A stretch of 64,000 bases of DNA from Hyperoplus lanceolatus (GCA_026929865.2 CM049410.1:7492501-7556500); one strand, 5' to 3'. Shown: positions 46,908-59,715, numbered from the stretch's first letter. A program made the numbers and translations. Notes: a model not told the origin generated them from the sequence alone.

Positions 46908-49126
46908 AACAATAATAATAATTAAAACTGCAAGCAGTGATGACCGGGCCCTCGCCCATCCATGCTGCTCGCCGTCCTGGCCGTCCTCGGCGCCCCGGGC
47001 GACCGCACAAGAGAACGTGCCTCTTCGGAGCGCGCGGCACAGCAATACCTGTCGCCGGAAGCGCGGAAGTTGCCGCGACGTGCTTGATACGGATGCAAGG
47101 ACGACCTCAGGCCTGGACTCTTACCAGGAAGGTGAAGTTTGGAGCACATGGACCATTGCAGAGCGAAATTACAGCGAAGCGCGACGCGTGCTTGTGTACG
47201 GTCATTACCGTGCGAAAGGCCGTGATTTGCAGTAAATAAACGTCCACATGTGTCTCCAAGTGTCTCTGTAGGCTATTTCAAAGGAAATTAAGCAAGTACA
47301 CTAATTATAACATTAATCAATTATAGGTTTGCATCACAGAAGGCATATTGGCCTATAATAATAAAAAAACACCAACTATGTTTACAGTTGTGAAATGTTT
47401 TGAATGAAATGCAAACCTCAGTTAATCATTTGCTCTTGTTTCTCTGTCCTGAGATTCACACAGACTGAGTTGTCTTGTTTAAATGTTACAAATTGAGCTA
47501 ATAAACTGAACTCCAATTTTTTTTGAAGTTGCTGCAGAAGTTATCTCAGCTAATTGTATAATCAAACATCTAATTTTATATTAAGGTGATTGTATGCAGA
47601 ATGCTCATGCCAGAAACAGTGTTTTTGTACGGATTAATAAATAAATATTAGCAGGTTCTCAATAGTATTTCAATTTGGGGGAGAGGGGGGGGGCGAAAAA
47701 ATGTCTGTCCCCTGGGGGGGCATGACAGAAAATAATTGAGAACCACTGGGCTAAGCGAAGTCTTCAGTCCCTTTATTTGTAATGCAATACTGCCATTTAG
47801 TGGGAGTAGGATGTGTAGATAAATCTATCCAGCAGATGGCAGTCTCTTCCTACTTAATGTAGGAAGAGAGTGCCATCTGTATTGTAATGAGCAACCAACT
47901 TGGTTTTATGGGCGAATATTGCTAAAAAGAACACTTCCTGTTGATTTTGGGGTGGGGTGTCAAGAGGCTTTTTTGTTCGTACTGGGATTGTACATCGCTG
48001 TATGAAATTGTGTGGTTCTAAGTATAACACAGCCTGAGTTATTATCATTCAAAGGGTTCATCAGGTTAATTTTTGATGTTTGTTTGCGAATGTGAAGCCC
48101 GTTCTGCAAGACGGTTATTCCGGATAAAACAAGCTATCGGGTATATCATCTTCCATGTCGGAGGACGTACCCTATCATGTTTTTGTTTGCACAAAAAGTT
48201 GTTATGAGTCCACTTTATTCTGCAATCCTGCAGAGTAATGTGGAGTTCTGACTTTTATCGCCGTGTTGGCGAATATTGGCTCTCAGCTCGTCATAGTTAT
48301 TCGGAATCAAACAAAAAAATTATTGGTATATCTTCCATGTCTTATGAGTGTCCCTATTCAGGTCGTTTTGCTAAATATGTTCCTGCTAGGAGTTAAAAAA
48401 TTTTGAACTTTTTGAGGATTTTCGAGTCAGAAATTCACATATTTCACATTTAAAGACTTCCTGTTGATTTTGGGGCGGGGCTTCAAGAGGCTTTTTTGTG
48501 GGGCCTGCAAAGATACATTTGGGTTATTAATTTGGTGCAGCTAGGTATAACACAGCCTGAGCTATGATGAATTAAAGTGTCATGAGGTGCGTATTTACGC
48601 GACCTTTGACCCCAAAAAGATCCCTGGTTCTCTGCTAACTTCCTGAGATTTTCGCAATTCCTTATCGGGCAAGGGTCTTTTGTATTTGAGAAGTGGTTTG
48701 ACGTCCCTGGCGTAAAAACTCTAGGACTAGTTCGTCGAAATGCGAAAAGATGGTTTTGGCGGTTTTATGCACTAATTCCAACATGGCCGACTTCCTGTTG
48801 ATTTTGGCCAATGACATACAATTGCATTTATGTGCGCCTTGGGCCATTACATGTTGTCCGGAAATTTCAGGCTTCTAGCCCAATTTTTGAGCATGCATTT
48901 CCCGAAAAACAGTTTTTGGCCATAGGGGGCGCAATTTTGGAGATCAAATCCTGAATCACTGATACATTGCAATTTTTTGCAGGTCATAAGGGTACGCAAA
49001 CTTTTTCAACTAATGCATGACGGGAAATGGGTGAAAAGTCCCATTTTAGATTCCAAAGAAGAAAAATAAAAATCCTACCGGTTACAATAGGGCTTTCGCA
49101 CATGTCTGTGCTCGGGCCCTAATTAA
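46908..49126. repeat. Unclassified 2.2-kb interspersed repeat
   Basis: It starts after an (AAT)n run with AAAACTGCAAGCAGTGATGA and CCGGGCCCTCG, and ends GTGCTCGGGCCCTAATTA. The inside repeats phrases such as ACTTCCTGTTGATTTTGG (47,934, 48,455 and 48,790) and AAGAGGCTTTTTTG (47,961 and 48,485). The GC-rich block at 46,930-47,240 is open in two frames but shows no domain. A hAT-type end lies at about 47,680-47,740. It resembles a repeat common in fish, but I cannot assign a class. Confidence 0.5.
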
Positions 49127-49132
49127 GACCTG

Positions 49133-50383
49133 AGGCCTGTTTCAGGTAGCTGGTTTTGAGGCAACCCAGAGTTTGTTCGCTCTGAGTTAGTGGAAACTCT
49201 GGGTTTTCCATTTCAGGTAGCAGGTTCAGCGCAACCGAGAGTCAGTTACTGCGGCAACATACGCCGTGGGTCTAACCTGCTCGGGAGGTGGTTAGACCTA
49301 CCCTGAGTTTGTTTTCACTTTACGCTGCAGCTCCGACTGAAGAAAGAGTGTCACTGTCACATGCGTCCCTGTACAGTTTGAAGCAAAATCACTCCATAGA
49401 TATCTCCATCGGGATGTTTTTATCATGTACTGATGATTTTACGTTTGACCGATCATTTATCTGATCAGTAACCTTGTTCTCAGCCCTCGGTCCGTTCATA
49501 TAGGCGGCCACCTTACACATCGTGACATGCTCTACATTCAGATTAATAAACCTATTTGTATTGTATGGGTTTTTAACGTCTGTGCCACTGAACAGATTTA
49601 TGTCAGGTGGATTCATGTAACGCTGCGGCTGCACGCGATCGTTAGTGTTCACTTGTGCGATCCTAAAGTCTAGTTAAATAGCCTAATATGAATATAAAAA
49701 TTATATTATAATTTAACCTGATATCACTTGAGGAAAATGGATCTGGTAATAATTCAGGCTCTTAAATGGAAACTGTCACCTAATGTGTCTGTTTACTGCA
49801 CAGTATTAGGCTATAGCTTGCCAACATATTATACAGCGATAAAACACTGTCAGCAATGCTGTGCCGCACCAGCTTAATACTTTACTGCTGATATGCGTAA
49901 CTTTTTAAAATAGACTATGGCTTCTCATACGGAAGCGAAATTATTCTCGACAAAATGTTTGCTGTTTTTTTCTGAATTGCCGAGGAGATTAGATCATGTT
50001 ATGATTAGATCATGTTATGCGACAATATCCCCATTAATTATTCTCCATACCATATGCTCATTCGTTAATATTTCTAACTCTAGTGGGAGGAGCGGTGTTT
50101 TTTTTTTTTTTTTTTTTTTTTGAGAAGTGGAGAAGTGGGAGGATCAATCATTTGTTTCTCCTGTTTCCATGGTGAATCATGTTATCAGCGATCCATTGAC
50201 GATGGCTTTTACGCACACGCTCCACCCAGAGTGAACACGCTCAGAGTTGATTGACCCAACGCTGATCCACGGTTCTGAAACCGAAAACCCGGAGTTGCTT
50301 GTCAACCCTGTGCTCTGAGTTGACCAACTCAGAGCACAGGATTCAACTCAGAGTATGTAAAACCAGCCACCTGAAACAGGCCT
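49133..50383. mobile_element. 1.25-kb Harbinger-like element with CTG target duplication
   Basis: Inverted ends AGGCCTGTTTCAGGTAGC and complement AGGCCTGTTTCAGGTGGC, flanked by CTG on both sides (49,130-49,132 and 50,384-50,386). Subterminal CAGAGTTT/CTCTGAGTT words occur at both ends. A T tract lies at about 50,097-50,121. A 3-base duplication fits PIF/Harbinger. No transposase is readable. Confidence 0.8.
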
Positions 50384-50386
50384 CTG

Positions 50387-52170
50387 GTTCTAAAAAAAAG
50401 TTAGATCAGAAATGCATCACTGTGAGGTTTCTTGGCAAGTTAGGTTTTTACTCCTACGCCTGGTAAACAAACACATTTCTGGTTACATGGATTTACAACT
50501 AATTTTCCATTTAAGGATAAGGATTGATCTACAAATAAGGAAATCTAAGGAGAGCTAAGGAGAGCTGCAGACAGGTTTTTACCTGTCAAATATCACCAGG
50601 AGTTGGTGTGCAGCATTTTTTGGCAACGGCAATGAGCTTTAGTTAGGCTACAATGAAAGATTAAATTATCCAGCCATCCGCAGATTGTTTTACTAGGTTT
50701 GTGCAAGTGTTTTTTGAAGTGTTCTGAACATAGATAGTAAATAATATGGATGTAGCATCCGGGCTGACCTCAGTTATTCACACGGCATCCAATAATCCTG
50801 GTTTGTGCGCGTCGCCATTTTGTGAGGGGTAAGCTGACGTATACCTCCGAGGCAAAGTGAGGGACAACGGGAGGAGAGCTGTCACTCAAGAGATCGCGCC
50901 ATTTTAAGCTCCGATAAAATAAAAACTAGTGTGGTCCGAAAAAATTCAACCCCTCAGTGTTGTCATGGAGATATGACCTAAACATACAGACTAAAATGGT
51001 TTTGTGGACCAGGCTGTAAATAGGTTTAATAAGACTTTGAAAACAGCCTGTTTAACAAGTGAGTCAATGAGAGATGGCTGTCTTCTGCTTCCACCCCCCT
51101 AGTGGCACTTCCGGTTACTACAGTTGTGGTCACTTCCTTATTGGATGCTGGTAAAAATCGCTGAGGTTGGGGCTTGGTTCTGAAGTGCTTTAATGACCTG
51201 CAACAGTGTAACATTACACACATTTCAGAGGTGAGTGAGAACCGGGTCAAGGAGAGCCTCGTTTTCTTAACAGCTGCCACAAGAGTTAGTGAATTCTAAC
51301 CATTGACTGGCCACTTTCACAATTCTGCCAGGCGAAAACTGTAGAACTCACAGTGGACATTAAAGGGGCACACCAGCTACTCAAGTAGAGGGACTTGAAA
51401 GTGACAATTTTTAGAAAAGAATGGTCACAATCAAAGCAGCAGAGGCCAAAATATGCTCCCTTTAAAGCTTAAATGCTGGATCCTAAATTTCCCATAATGA
51501 AAGTGTCTTTTATCAGTCCCTGCCTGAGAGGTAAATGCCCACATCTTTCATACTCTGAGCCCCCAATCTGTAACACAGGCCCTCTGTTAAGCTTAAAAAA
51601 GCTCAGACAATGGTTTTCATGAACCCTTGTAAAGTAAACTGAACTTTGTGCCCCTGAGCGATAAACCTATTTTGTGCACCAAGGTGTATTAGCCTTCAAT
51701 ATTTCAGCGATCACGCAGGGATCTGGAGGCGATAATGCATCTGTCTTTGTTTGTAAAGGCATACAGTACAGTGGTTATTTTGAAGAAGTTTGTTTTCTTG
51801 GTCCACACTACTCCCTAAGACTCTAGTTTTGAAGTTTCTTTTGGATGTGAAATACACCAGTGTTGTCTGGATGAAACTTGCACAAAAGAAAAATCAAGAG
51901 TAAACGTTGCCTTTAAAAAAATAAATAAATAAAAACCTGGTGTGTACATGGTGTCAGTAGTTCAAGCTTTAGTCAGTGGAACACTCGGGGAAAAAAATCC
52001 TTACTGTAGGCACTGTAGGTTGTCAAGTTTCATGGTAAGAGAAGAACCCAAGAATAAAAATCCTGTAAAGAATAAGTCGGAAAACAGCATCCAAAGACCC
52101 GCGGATGAAGATAGAGAGCCTTGTGGAGGCTTGGGAGCTGAGAGAGAGTCAGAGTCCAGAGTCAATGGGC
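50387..52170. other. Gene-free stretch downstream of nags
   Basis: No coding domain was found. An open minus-strand frame at 51,026-51,280 has no recognisable motif. The part nearest 52,170 should include the nags 3'UTR; no convincing minus-strand poly(A) signal was picked. Confidence 0.45.
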
Positions 52171-55100
52171 TCAGTCACCAGCAGCAGCAGAGTGAAGACG
52201 CTTCAGGGGGCTTCCGCAGGTGTCTGAGGGGGGCTGCTGGCAGGCGCTGAGGGGGGACGGGTGGAAAGAGTCGGGGATGGTCTTGGTGTGCTCCACCAAC
52301 TCGTAGGAATCTCTGATGTCCATCAGGCCGAACCAAAAGACGGCCCACACCCCATTGACAAAGCTGCCATCACAATGTTTAAAGTACCTGGACAGAAAGA
52401 CAGAGAAAGACAAATGTTACTGTTGTTACTAAGGACTAATGCTACGAACACACTGCATTCCGCAGTGCGGCGGTTGGCCACGCAAATCGCAGGTTCCGCG
52501 CCGTGTGATCACATTGGGTCATATTGTGTCCGCCGCCCAACCAGAGTCGCCTTCTCTAGGGATATGCTGGTGCTAACCGGTGCTGAGGGGACCAGTCTAC
52601 TGTGCTGATGGTGCTTTACCCAAGCTAAAGGCCAAGACACACCGGTCCGACTACCCGAAAATGGAGTCTTCCGTTTCAGGCAGCTCCAGTTTGCCCGTTG
52701 TGGCCAAAAAAGTGCCAAGAACACACCGAGGCGACTATTGACTCTCCATACACTCTGCGCTTGCGCGGGACGTAATGTCTCCATAACAGCAGGCGGCACT
52801 TATCTGTATTGTGGCCCAAAAAAATATGGACACCGGAAATGATGGGACAGCTGTCTAGTCCATAAACATAGATATAAATACGTATTTATATCTCTGGACC
52901 ATAAAGAGGACCATTTTTAGCAGAGAGTGTGTCATGGTGTCGAGCAGTCAAGAAGGGTTGATGCATGTGAGTACTCGCTGAACGAAACAAACAAACACAT
53001 TAAAACAATGGCTAGCGATGCGATACTGTTGTTAGCCGTTTGTGCTACCCGCCTCACTTCCGGGCTTCACTGATTCGCTCGCCCTCCATCAATCAAATTG
53101 CTCTGACTGAAAGACTGCCCGACGCCGATGTTAGCCCGATGACATCTACGACGGCCGACGTCACCGAACACACCAAACAGATTTGTGTCCCCGCCCCCTC
53201 CAGACTCTCCAACGGCGATTATCGGGCCGGTGTGTCCTGGCCTTAACCGGGGCTAACTTGGTTCATAAAAAGCAAAACTGATAGCTGTACACAGGCAACA
53301 GACAAATATTCACAGAACTTATGGGAGCCCAACCTCCTTGCTCACCCTGATAGTAGCCTATATAAAAGGCAAGGGGCCTATCCGAAAAGTATTTTTTGCA
53401 TAGGAAATTTCCTTTCCTATCGAGATGAACCGGAAGTACTCGGCGGATAGGGGATCCGAATTCTCAAAATGCTTAGGAAAGGCATAGGAAAGGAGCCTCG
53501 ATTCATCCTTTAACCCTCCTTTAGCATAGGTTACTCCGGACCAACCTATGCGAAAGGAAAGGAGATAGTGGTATCCCATAATCCTTTACGGCGGCAAGAT
53601 TTAAAGCAACAGGCCACCGGCGGAGTTTACCAACTCTACACGAATACGAACGAGAGGTAAAACAGAAGAGAGGAGAGGAGAAGAGAGGAAGATTTAACTC
53701 GGCTAAAACAAAATACCCCCCCCCCCCCACACACACACACACAGGCTAAAGATAATAAAGAACTCATAAAAGACCAACATCATAATAGTTATTTTCGTAG
53801 CACATAATTTACACCATAAGAAAATAAAATACCAACTTCACATTTAATGAAGTTACTGGGGGCAGTTCATTTCAACATCAACACAAGTGTAGCCTCTTTT
53901 TATTCCACATGTGAATTGGGATATATGGGAGTGATTCTCACTCTGTTGGCGACAACCTGATTAAAATCAATATGAAAAGAACGCATGGATCAAACGAGCG
54001 CTTGTTGTAGTCAATTTTCGGAGAATAGGCGAATAGGAGAATAGTGTAGTTTCACGCTAGTGACTCACGTCAGCAATACTCGCCGTCGCGCAATGACGTC
54101 GGTTAGGAAAAGTGGAGTCGAATTCATTTGAAACAGCGCTGTCCTTTCCTATGTTCGATAGGAAGCACCTTTCATCTCTCCTTAACCCCGATGACGTTTA
54201 GGGGTTAAGGTATAGGAAAGGAGGCTTATAGGTTAGGAGATTGGACTTTTCGGATAGGCCCATGGACATATAAAGAAGACGCCTGCTCCTTTTCCGGTAC
54301 TTGTGATGTCATAGAGCACCGGGATCCCACAAACTGTGACTATTATGTTTTCATCCATCTTAATTTCCTCTGTCTATCGTCCCGAAGCGAGTGACGTCGG
54401 GAGGAGCTCTACGCTGATTGGCTATCGCGGTGCGGCCGGCCGCACAAAATACAATGACTTTGTATGTAACCTTGCCGCGCGACGGAGTGCAGTGTGTTCG
54501 TAGCATAACGACTAGAGAAAAACCTTCCTGTTCCAACCCCATTCCGATACCTAGATTTGGATATCTTAAGGCTGGATTTCTTTTCTGTATGTGTGTGTCT
54601 GTGTGTGTGTGTGCGTGCGTGTATGCGTGTCATACCAGGGGTTGATCCTGTTGGTGGGTCTGGACCTCCAGAAAAGTTTGCCCAGGTCCTGTTTGATATA
54701 GTCCCACAGGATGTGGCTGGTGCCCTGACCCTGCTTACTGCTGCTCACTACAAACTTGTCGAGGTAGGGGGTGCCACCGTTCACCGGCTCCATGGTCACG
54801 ATGGCTGCCGCACTGTAGCTGAAGGGACCGAGAGGAACAAAATCTTCAACATCTTCAACAGAGTCAAACATTTGACATACTTGATCTTGGGACCTTCGCT
54901 TAGTTAGGAACAAAGACAGGAAAAACATTTCTGGATTTCTGGTTTTGGATCGGTCCCACCGATTTGGACATTTTATCCCTGGAATGGTTGCACTCACCCT
55001 TCAGAGAGGTAGATGGAGTGCAGTCGTCCTTTCAGAGAGTCGATGTATTCTCGCTTTAGGGTTTTATCAAAAGATTTGTCAATGAGGGCCAGCAGACGTA

Positions 55101-55226
55101 GCACATCAATCCCATCCAGAGAAGTGTACCTGCACACACACACACACACACACACGACATTGTAGCGTGCGTTGCACTTTTAAACGTGAAGGAGGTCATT
55201 TGTGGTTAGGACCTGAATTTTGGATT

Positions 55227-55266
<40 letters not shown>

Positions 55267-57920
55267 AGTATGGTACCTACCGGTGTATGGGGTCTGAATT
55301 TTTAAAGAGTGTCCCAGAGCCTTAAACGGAAGTACAGAAGAAAACAAAAAGAAGTTATATGCATATTATTTGGACAAAACACCAGTTAGTCAAAGCCTTT
55401 TCCCCAAACAGACTTCACAGGGCTCCAGTGTGCGCCTGTTTTGGGCAAACATGCGCCTAAATATCTGTGTAGTGCTCCTACATATTTTCACTGGTCGCAA
55501 AGGGTGCACCTGAAATTTATCACGTCATATTAAATGTAATATGGGTGTAGTACTGCAGAATTAATCTAATCGCAATGTGAGCTAGTGCAACTACATAACC
55601 GCACAAATGGCTATGATTCCGATTTATTGTAAATATGCGCGCACATGTCTGTAAACGCTTCAACCGCTCCTTTCGTCTTTATGGTAAAGCCCCTCAACTC
55701 CTCTGACTGTGTGTGTGTGTGTGTGTGTATGTCGGTGTATGTGTATCTGAGCATGCACTACACGTGTCCAGTGCCCACAAATCTAAAGTTACACCCCTCA
55801 AAATAGACTGTGCGTGCGTGCGTGCGTGCGTGTGTGCAACATGCTAAGGGATAGACCAGAGAGTGGCTGGACGGTCTCACCTCTGTGGCTGAACAGCTCG
55901 GTCAGTAGTGTGTCTGCCGAGGTGATGACGGCGGAGGCCTCACTGGGCAGCTGGTTGAGCAGCCTGGCTATGGAGCTCACCCTGCGGCGCTCTGCAGCAC
56001 TCAGCCAGGGCGCCATGGACAGACCAGGCAGGTCACTGGGCAACGACACTGTGCCCAGCACCTGGAACACAAATCAAAAGGTTTACAGGAGAAGTTGTAC
56101 AAAATCATTTTAGATTCAGTATATGTACATTTAGTCTCTCATAACTAGCAGTAGCTCTCTTTGAAAATATACTCTGTTTGTCAGATTCAGATCACGTTTG
56201 CAGATCTAGCTCAAAGTGTACATTCTATCTCTAAGTGCCGGTATATCTACTATGTCTAAAGGAAATACAGTCAGAGTGGGAGCACCCTGTCTTGCCTTAT
56301 GTTCCTGGCTGCAGAGGCCTCCGGAGCTGTTAAGGAACATGACTTTATGAGGCTGCAGGGCTCGGGAGACGGCCGCCGTGACCTCCGTGTGGTCCAACAT
56401 CACCGAGCAACCGCGCTCGTTCCTCCCCACAGGACAGACCAATGGGATGGTCCCGCAGTCCAGACTCCACTGGAGGAGGCTGGTATCCACGGCGATGGTG
56501 GGCAGGGCACTAAGGGATAAAGGCAGGGATGTTAGAGGAGAGGAAAACAAGTGTCACGTTAAAACGGTAATGTCGAGATCTTGTAAGAACCCTGACTAAG
56601 CTGCTGTATTTTGTAAAAGGTTGTGATGCGCTGAATGCGAGAAGCTGAGTAGAAAGGCTGCCATGGTCCAGTGTGTCTGGAAGCTCACCTGCTTCCTCGT
56701 GGGGCTTCATGCAATAGGAGGAAGGACTCGGCGGAGAACAGCGGCAGGACGGTGGCAGAGTGCTGCTGCAGGGCCTCGGTCAGCCGCTGGCTCCGCTCTA
56801 CCAGCCCTCGGGTGCACCGGGACCCGGCCGCCACTGGTTCTTTAGTTCCTCCCGTCTCCTCATACTCAGAGCGCCCCATCACCACCACGGGCTTCATATC
56901 CATCCGCTGCAGGAAGGAGAGCCCGAAGGCCAGGCGCTCCACTGTTTCCCTGCTGTCGAACACCGAGCTGTCCACCTGGGAGAGACAGAGACAGACATCC
57001 ATCCTGTCTCAAACTAAGTTTCTCTGTACAGGGGTGGTTTAGTGTCTGAATTAGGGGTGTACACGTGTACACATAGGCTTCCATACACTTCCATGGACTT
57101 ACTTTTATTAACCTGTAGGCTACATCAGGAGGTCCATTTTCACAACTCGGTATTAAAACAGTAGGACATCATTAATATGAATGTATAACTTTTTCTCGAA
57201 TACAATTGGCCTTATAATTAAGTAATATTTAACAGTAGGCCTAATAACGTATTGAAAAAGGGTATTTTTCTCAGTTTTAAGTGGAATAAATAGGCTTCCA
57301 TATTATGATAAACGGTCCATAGATACCCAGAAAAACAATCACAACAAACCTATTGGCGCGACTTAATTTTAGACAAAAGTCTTAACTTTTTACTGAATCA
57401 AAAGTAAGCTTTTACTATGCCATACCTCAAGTACGGCAAAAGCAGGCGATTGAGACGCAGTCGCTCTCTGGAACTGGGTCAGCCAGTACCGAGCCTCCCT
57501 CGGGTCTCCACCGACTTCATTGAGAAAAGCCTTTACGTCCCGGTATATCAGATTTCGGTTGGCCTGTACGTGTCGGTCTGAGGCGGAGAAGTAGCCTATT
57601 TGCTCATGGTGGGCCAAAGCCGCGGCTTTTCTTCCCTTGCCGGCCGCATCAGCACCTATCTCGCGCCGCTGAGGACCGAACATCTTCGGCTGACAGAAGC
57701 GCCGGCTCAGCGCCGATGGAGAAGGGCTCGACAAGTACTTTCCTGCCAGCAACACGGCCCGACGACCGGAGGAACCGCTGTTTACTTTAGCCATGTTACT
57801 TGCTGACAAAGTTTCGAGTGCTTCGGGGTGACGACTGGACTTCTCTGGGAGCCCGGCATTAGATTCCCAGCCACTGATAGCAGCTCTCAGTAGCAGCCGC
57901 AAAGGCAAAGAGCGTTTCAT
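52171..57920 (-). CDS. nags: N-acetylglutamate synthase, mitochondrial
   Basis: NAGS makes N-acetylglutamate from acetyl-CoA and glutamate in the mitochondrial matrix; the product activates (or in fish supports) carbamoyl-phosphate synthetase. Exons (minus): 57,920-57,426; 56,975-56,689; 56,509-56,296; 56,061-55,881; 55,320-55,281; 55,129-54,998; 54,818-54,636; 52,387-52,171, giving 582 residues in frame. The Arg-rich N-terminus ([18 protein letters not shown]) fits a transit peptide, and a stop directly precedes the ATG. The kinase-like domain carries [33 protein letters not shown] and [16 protein letters not shown]. The acetyltransferase domain carries [30 protein letters not shown] and [15 protein letters not shown], and ends [18 protein letters not shown]. 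Intron 3 needs a GC donor. The C-terminal tail is about 20 residues longer than the human protein as I recall it. Intron 7 holds three transposons. Confidence 0.95.
52629..53243. mobile_element. 615-bp Harbinger-type element with TAA target duplication
   Basis: TAA flanks both ends (52,626-52,628 and 53,244-53,246). Inverted ends AGGCCAAGACACACCGG and complement AGGCCAGGACACACCGG. No coding sequence. Nested in 52,440-54,505. Confidence 0.8.
53374..54261 (-). mobile_element. Harbinger-like short element, copy D
   Basis: Reverse-orientation member of the GGGCCTATCCGAAAAG family of 17-20 kb, with both ends intact and the same inner words, including the C-run/CACACACA stretch at 53,716-53,743. 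Flanking triplets AAG and ATG differ by one base. Nested in 52,440-54,505. Confidence 0.82.
55134..55263. repeat. CA and GT microsatellites in nags intron 5
   Basis: (CA)n at about 55,132-55,155 directly abuts the exon 6 acceptor and, read on the coding strand, forms its TG-rich tract. (GT)n lies at about 55,230-55,263. Confidence 0.8.
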
Positions 57921-58831
57921 TCACAGCGCCGCTGTGTAGGCACTTCTCACATTTCAGCAGACCACGCCCCCGCCCGTGAGGGTGTAAAAAATAACCGTCT
58001 AGGTTCGCCCGGTTCAATGTGACATGACACTGCGCTCTTCGTTTATTCAACTCGTGTTTAAAAGTCACCCAGAACTGTTGTCATAGGGACAGGTATTTTT
58101 GTCATAGGGACAGACAGGTCTTTTTAGGTCGGTGAGATTGTATACCTGAACAATGCGCGCAGGGGACCCTCTGTCCGCCTAAATGCCCGTATCTAGGGAG
58201 GCTATAACAGAAAACTGACATATGGACACAAAAAGTGGGTCCCCTGCCAGATTTGTTCCCCCTGTTTGAATCCCATTTCCTGCACTTCTACACACAGGTC
58301 TAGGGACTATGGTGATAGCCTACAAAGGCAATAGCCTAAAAGGCGTTGTTCTTTTTGAAGGCTATAGAATATAGTAGGCTAAAACATGCATAGGTCTACC
58401 ATGAATAGCCTAAGCAATAGGCCTACATGAATATGATATTTGAAAACTACACCCCTGTAAGCGGCATTGGAGTTATCCTCCCTATTAATTGTATTAGTTT
58501 ATTTTATCGATTGTTCTCAGTCAGTTGTGACATTTTAGAGCAATTAAATGTGAAACTTGATCAATTTAAACACTGCGCCATTTAATTGATTTAAACATTA
58601 TACAGGCTGTACTTTGCTACACTGTAGTCCCACTCAACAATATCCTAATTTACTGTCTGACACTGTCCTGTGCCTACTGAAGTGTAGGCCTATGTGGGAA
58701 TCTTTACTTTTAGGCCACATCAAAATGAAAATAATTTAGATTCAATAGCCTATTATTTGTGATGAATACGAATAAACTAATAAGCCTAAATACAAAGTGA
58801 AAACATTTTGGGCAAATATGAATCGACTTTA
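57921..58831. other. Gene-free stretch upstream of nags
   Basis: The first 150 bases are the nags promoter side (GC-rich near 57,960). The rest is AT-rich with several TAGGCCTA words. No other feature was seen. Confidence 0.45.
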
Positions 58832-59715
58832 GGGGAGAACGGGGTAAGTAGGCACACTTTTTACTCTAGTGAGAATTGCTCATCACCTAAACATCTTTCA
58901 ATAGTCATTCCTACATTACATTGAAGCTTAAGGTGTTGGCTTCAAATGTGAACCCCTCACTTTTTCTATCTTATTGTAATAAAGAAGAAATTAATCATCA
59001 AAGACACCCTTACACATTGTGACAACCAACCCCAACAAGGGGTCGGTTGTCACACACTATGGGGTTGTTTGTCACAATTTTATCTTAATGGGAATAATCA
59101 TAAAAAGAAGGAAAGAAAGTAGAACTAAATTTGAACATTTAATTGCATTGTCAAGTTGACAAATAGGCTTACATAACTTACTGTAGCCTTGGCAACTGGT
59201 CTAGTTTGGGATGCACTGGGTTGTTTTGATTTTGTTGCCCTTTTTTCTTTTGCATGCTAGCTGCCTTTTCCTGCTATATTCTTTCCTTCTCTGGGGTGTC
59301 AGTGAGGATACAGCTTGACAAATTCTTTCATTATTGGGTTCCTTTTCTGGCTGTAGCCTTTGGATAACATGTGACAACCAACCCCCCAAAAAATGTGACG
59401 ACCAACCCCAACTTGAATTTCCTGCTAGCATCAAGGCCAACAACCATCTGACAACTAATTAGCTTGCTAAAAACAAACTATAGCTTACCCTTCACACTTG
59501 TTCAGGGTAACAACTGTTTTGTTATGAACCCATTGTGTAAAAGCCTAGAAGAAAAATACTGAGGAGCTAAATATATTCAATTTGACATGAAAAACACAAA
59601 CAGTCCTCTCACCTCAAATTCAGCAGTCTAACTCCAAGGAAGACTATGTAGGTGACCTCTGATCCCAATTCGATTGTGACAACCAACCCGTGTGACAAAT
59701 TACCCCGTTCTCCCC
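58832..59715. mobile_element. 0.9-kb TA-target element with repeated GGTTGTCACA words
   Basis: Inverted ends GGGGAGAACGGGGTAA on both sides, flanked by TA (58,830-58,831 and 59,716-59,717). Inside, GTGACAACCAACCCC or its complement recurs at about 59,018, 59,041, 59,066, 59,371, 59,395 and 59,676. The design parallels 42,300-43,611, with a related but different word. No transposase. Confidence 0.8.

Larger units (their letters stand above)
52440..54505. mobile_element. Harbinger-type element with TAA target duplication, host to two insertions
   Basis: TAA at 52,437-52,439 and 54,506-54,508 flank inverted ends TGCTACGAACACACTGCATT and complement TGCTACGAACACACTGCACT. The body contains complete elements at 52,629-53,243 and 53,374-54,261, so its own length is about 560 bases. 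It lies in nags intron 7. Confidence 0.8.

Noticed and set aside
46937-47239. 100-codon open frame in GC-rich DNA
   Set aside because: It is open in several frames because of base composition, sits in an interspersed repeat, and shows no motif.
51026-51280. 84-codon minus-strand frame downstream of nags
   Set aside because: No motif and no splice-consistent link to nags, whose last exon already ends with a proper stop.
56276-56286. GT donor for nags exon 3 at CAAGACAGG
   Set aside because: It adds 10 bases and breaks the frame; the GC donor keeps frame and matches the family.
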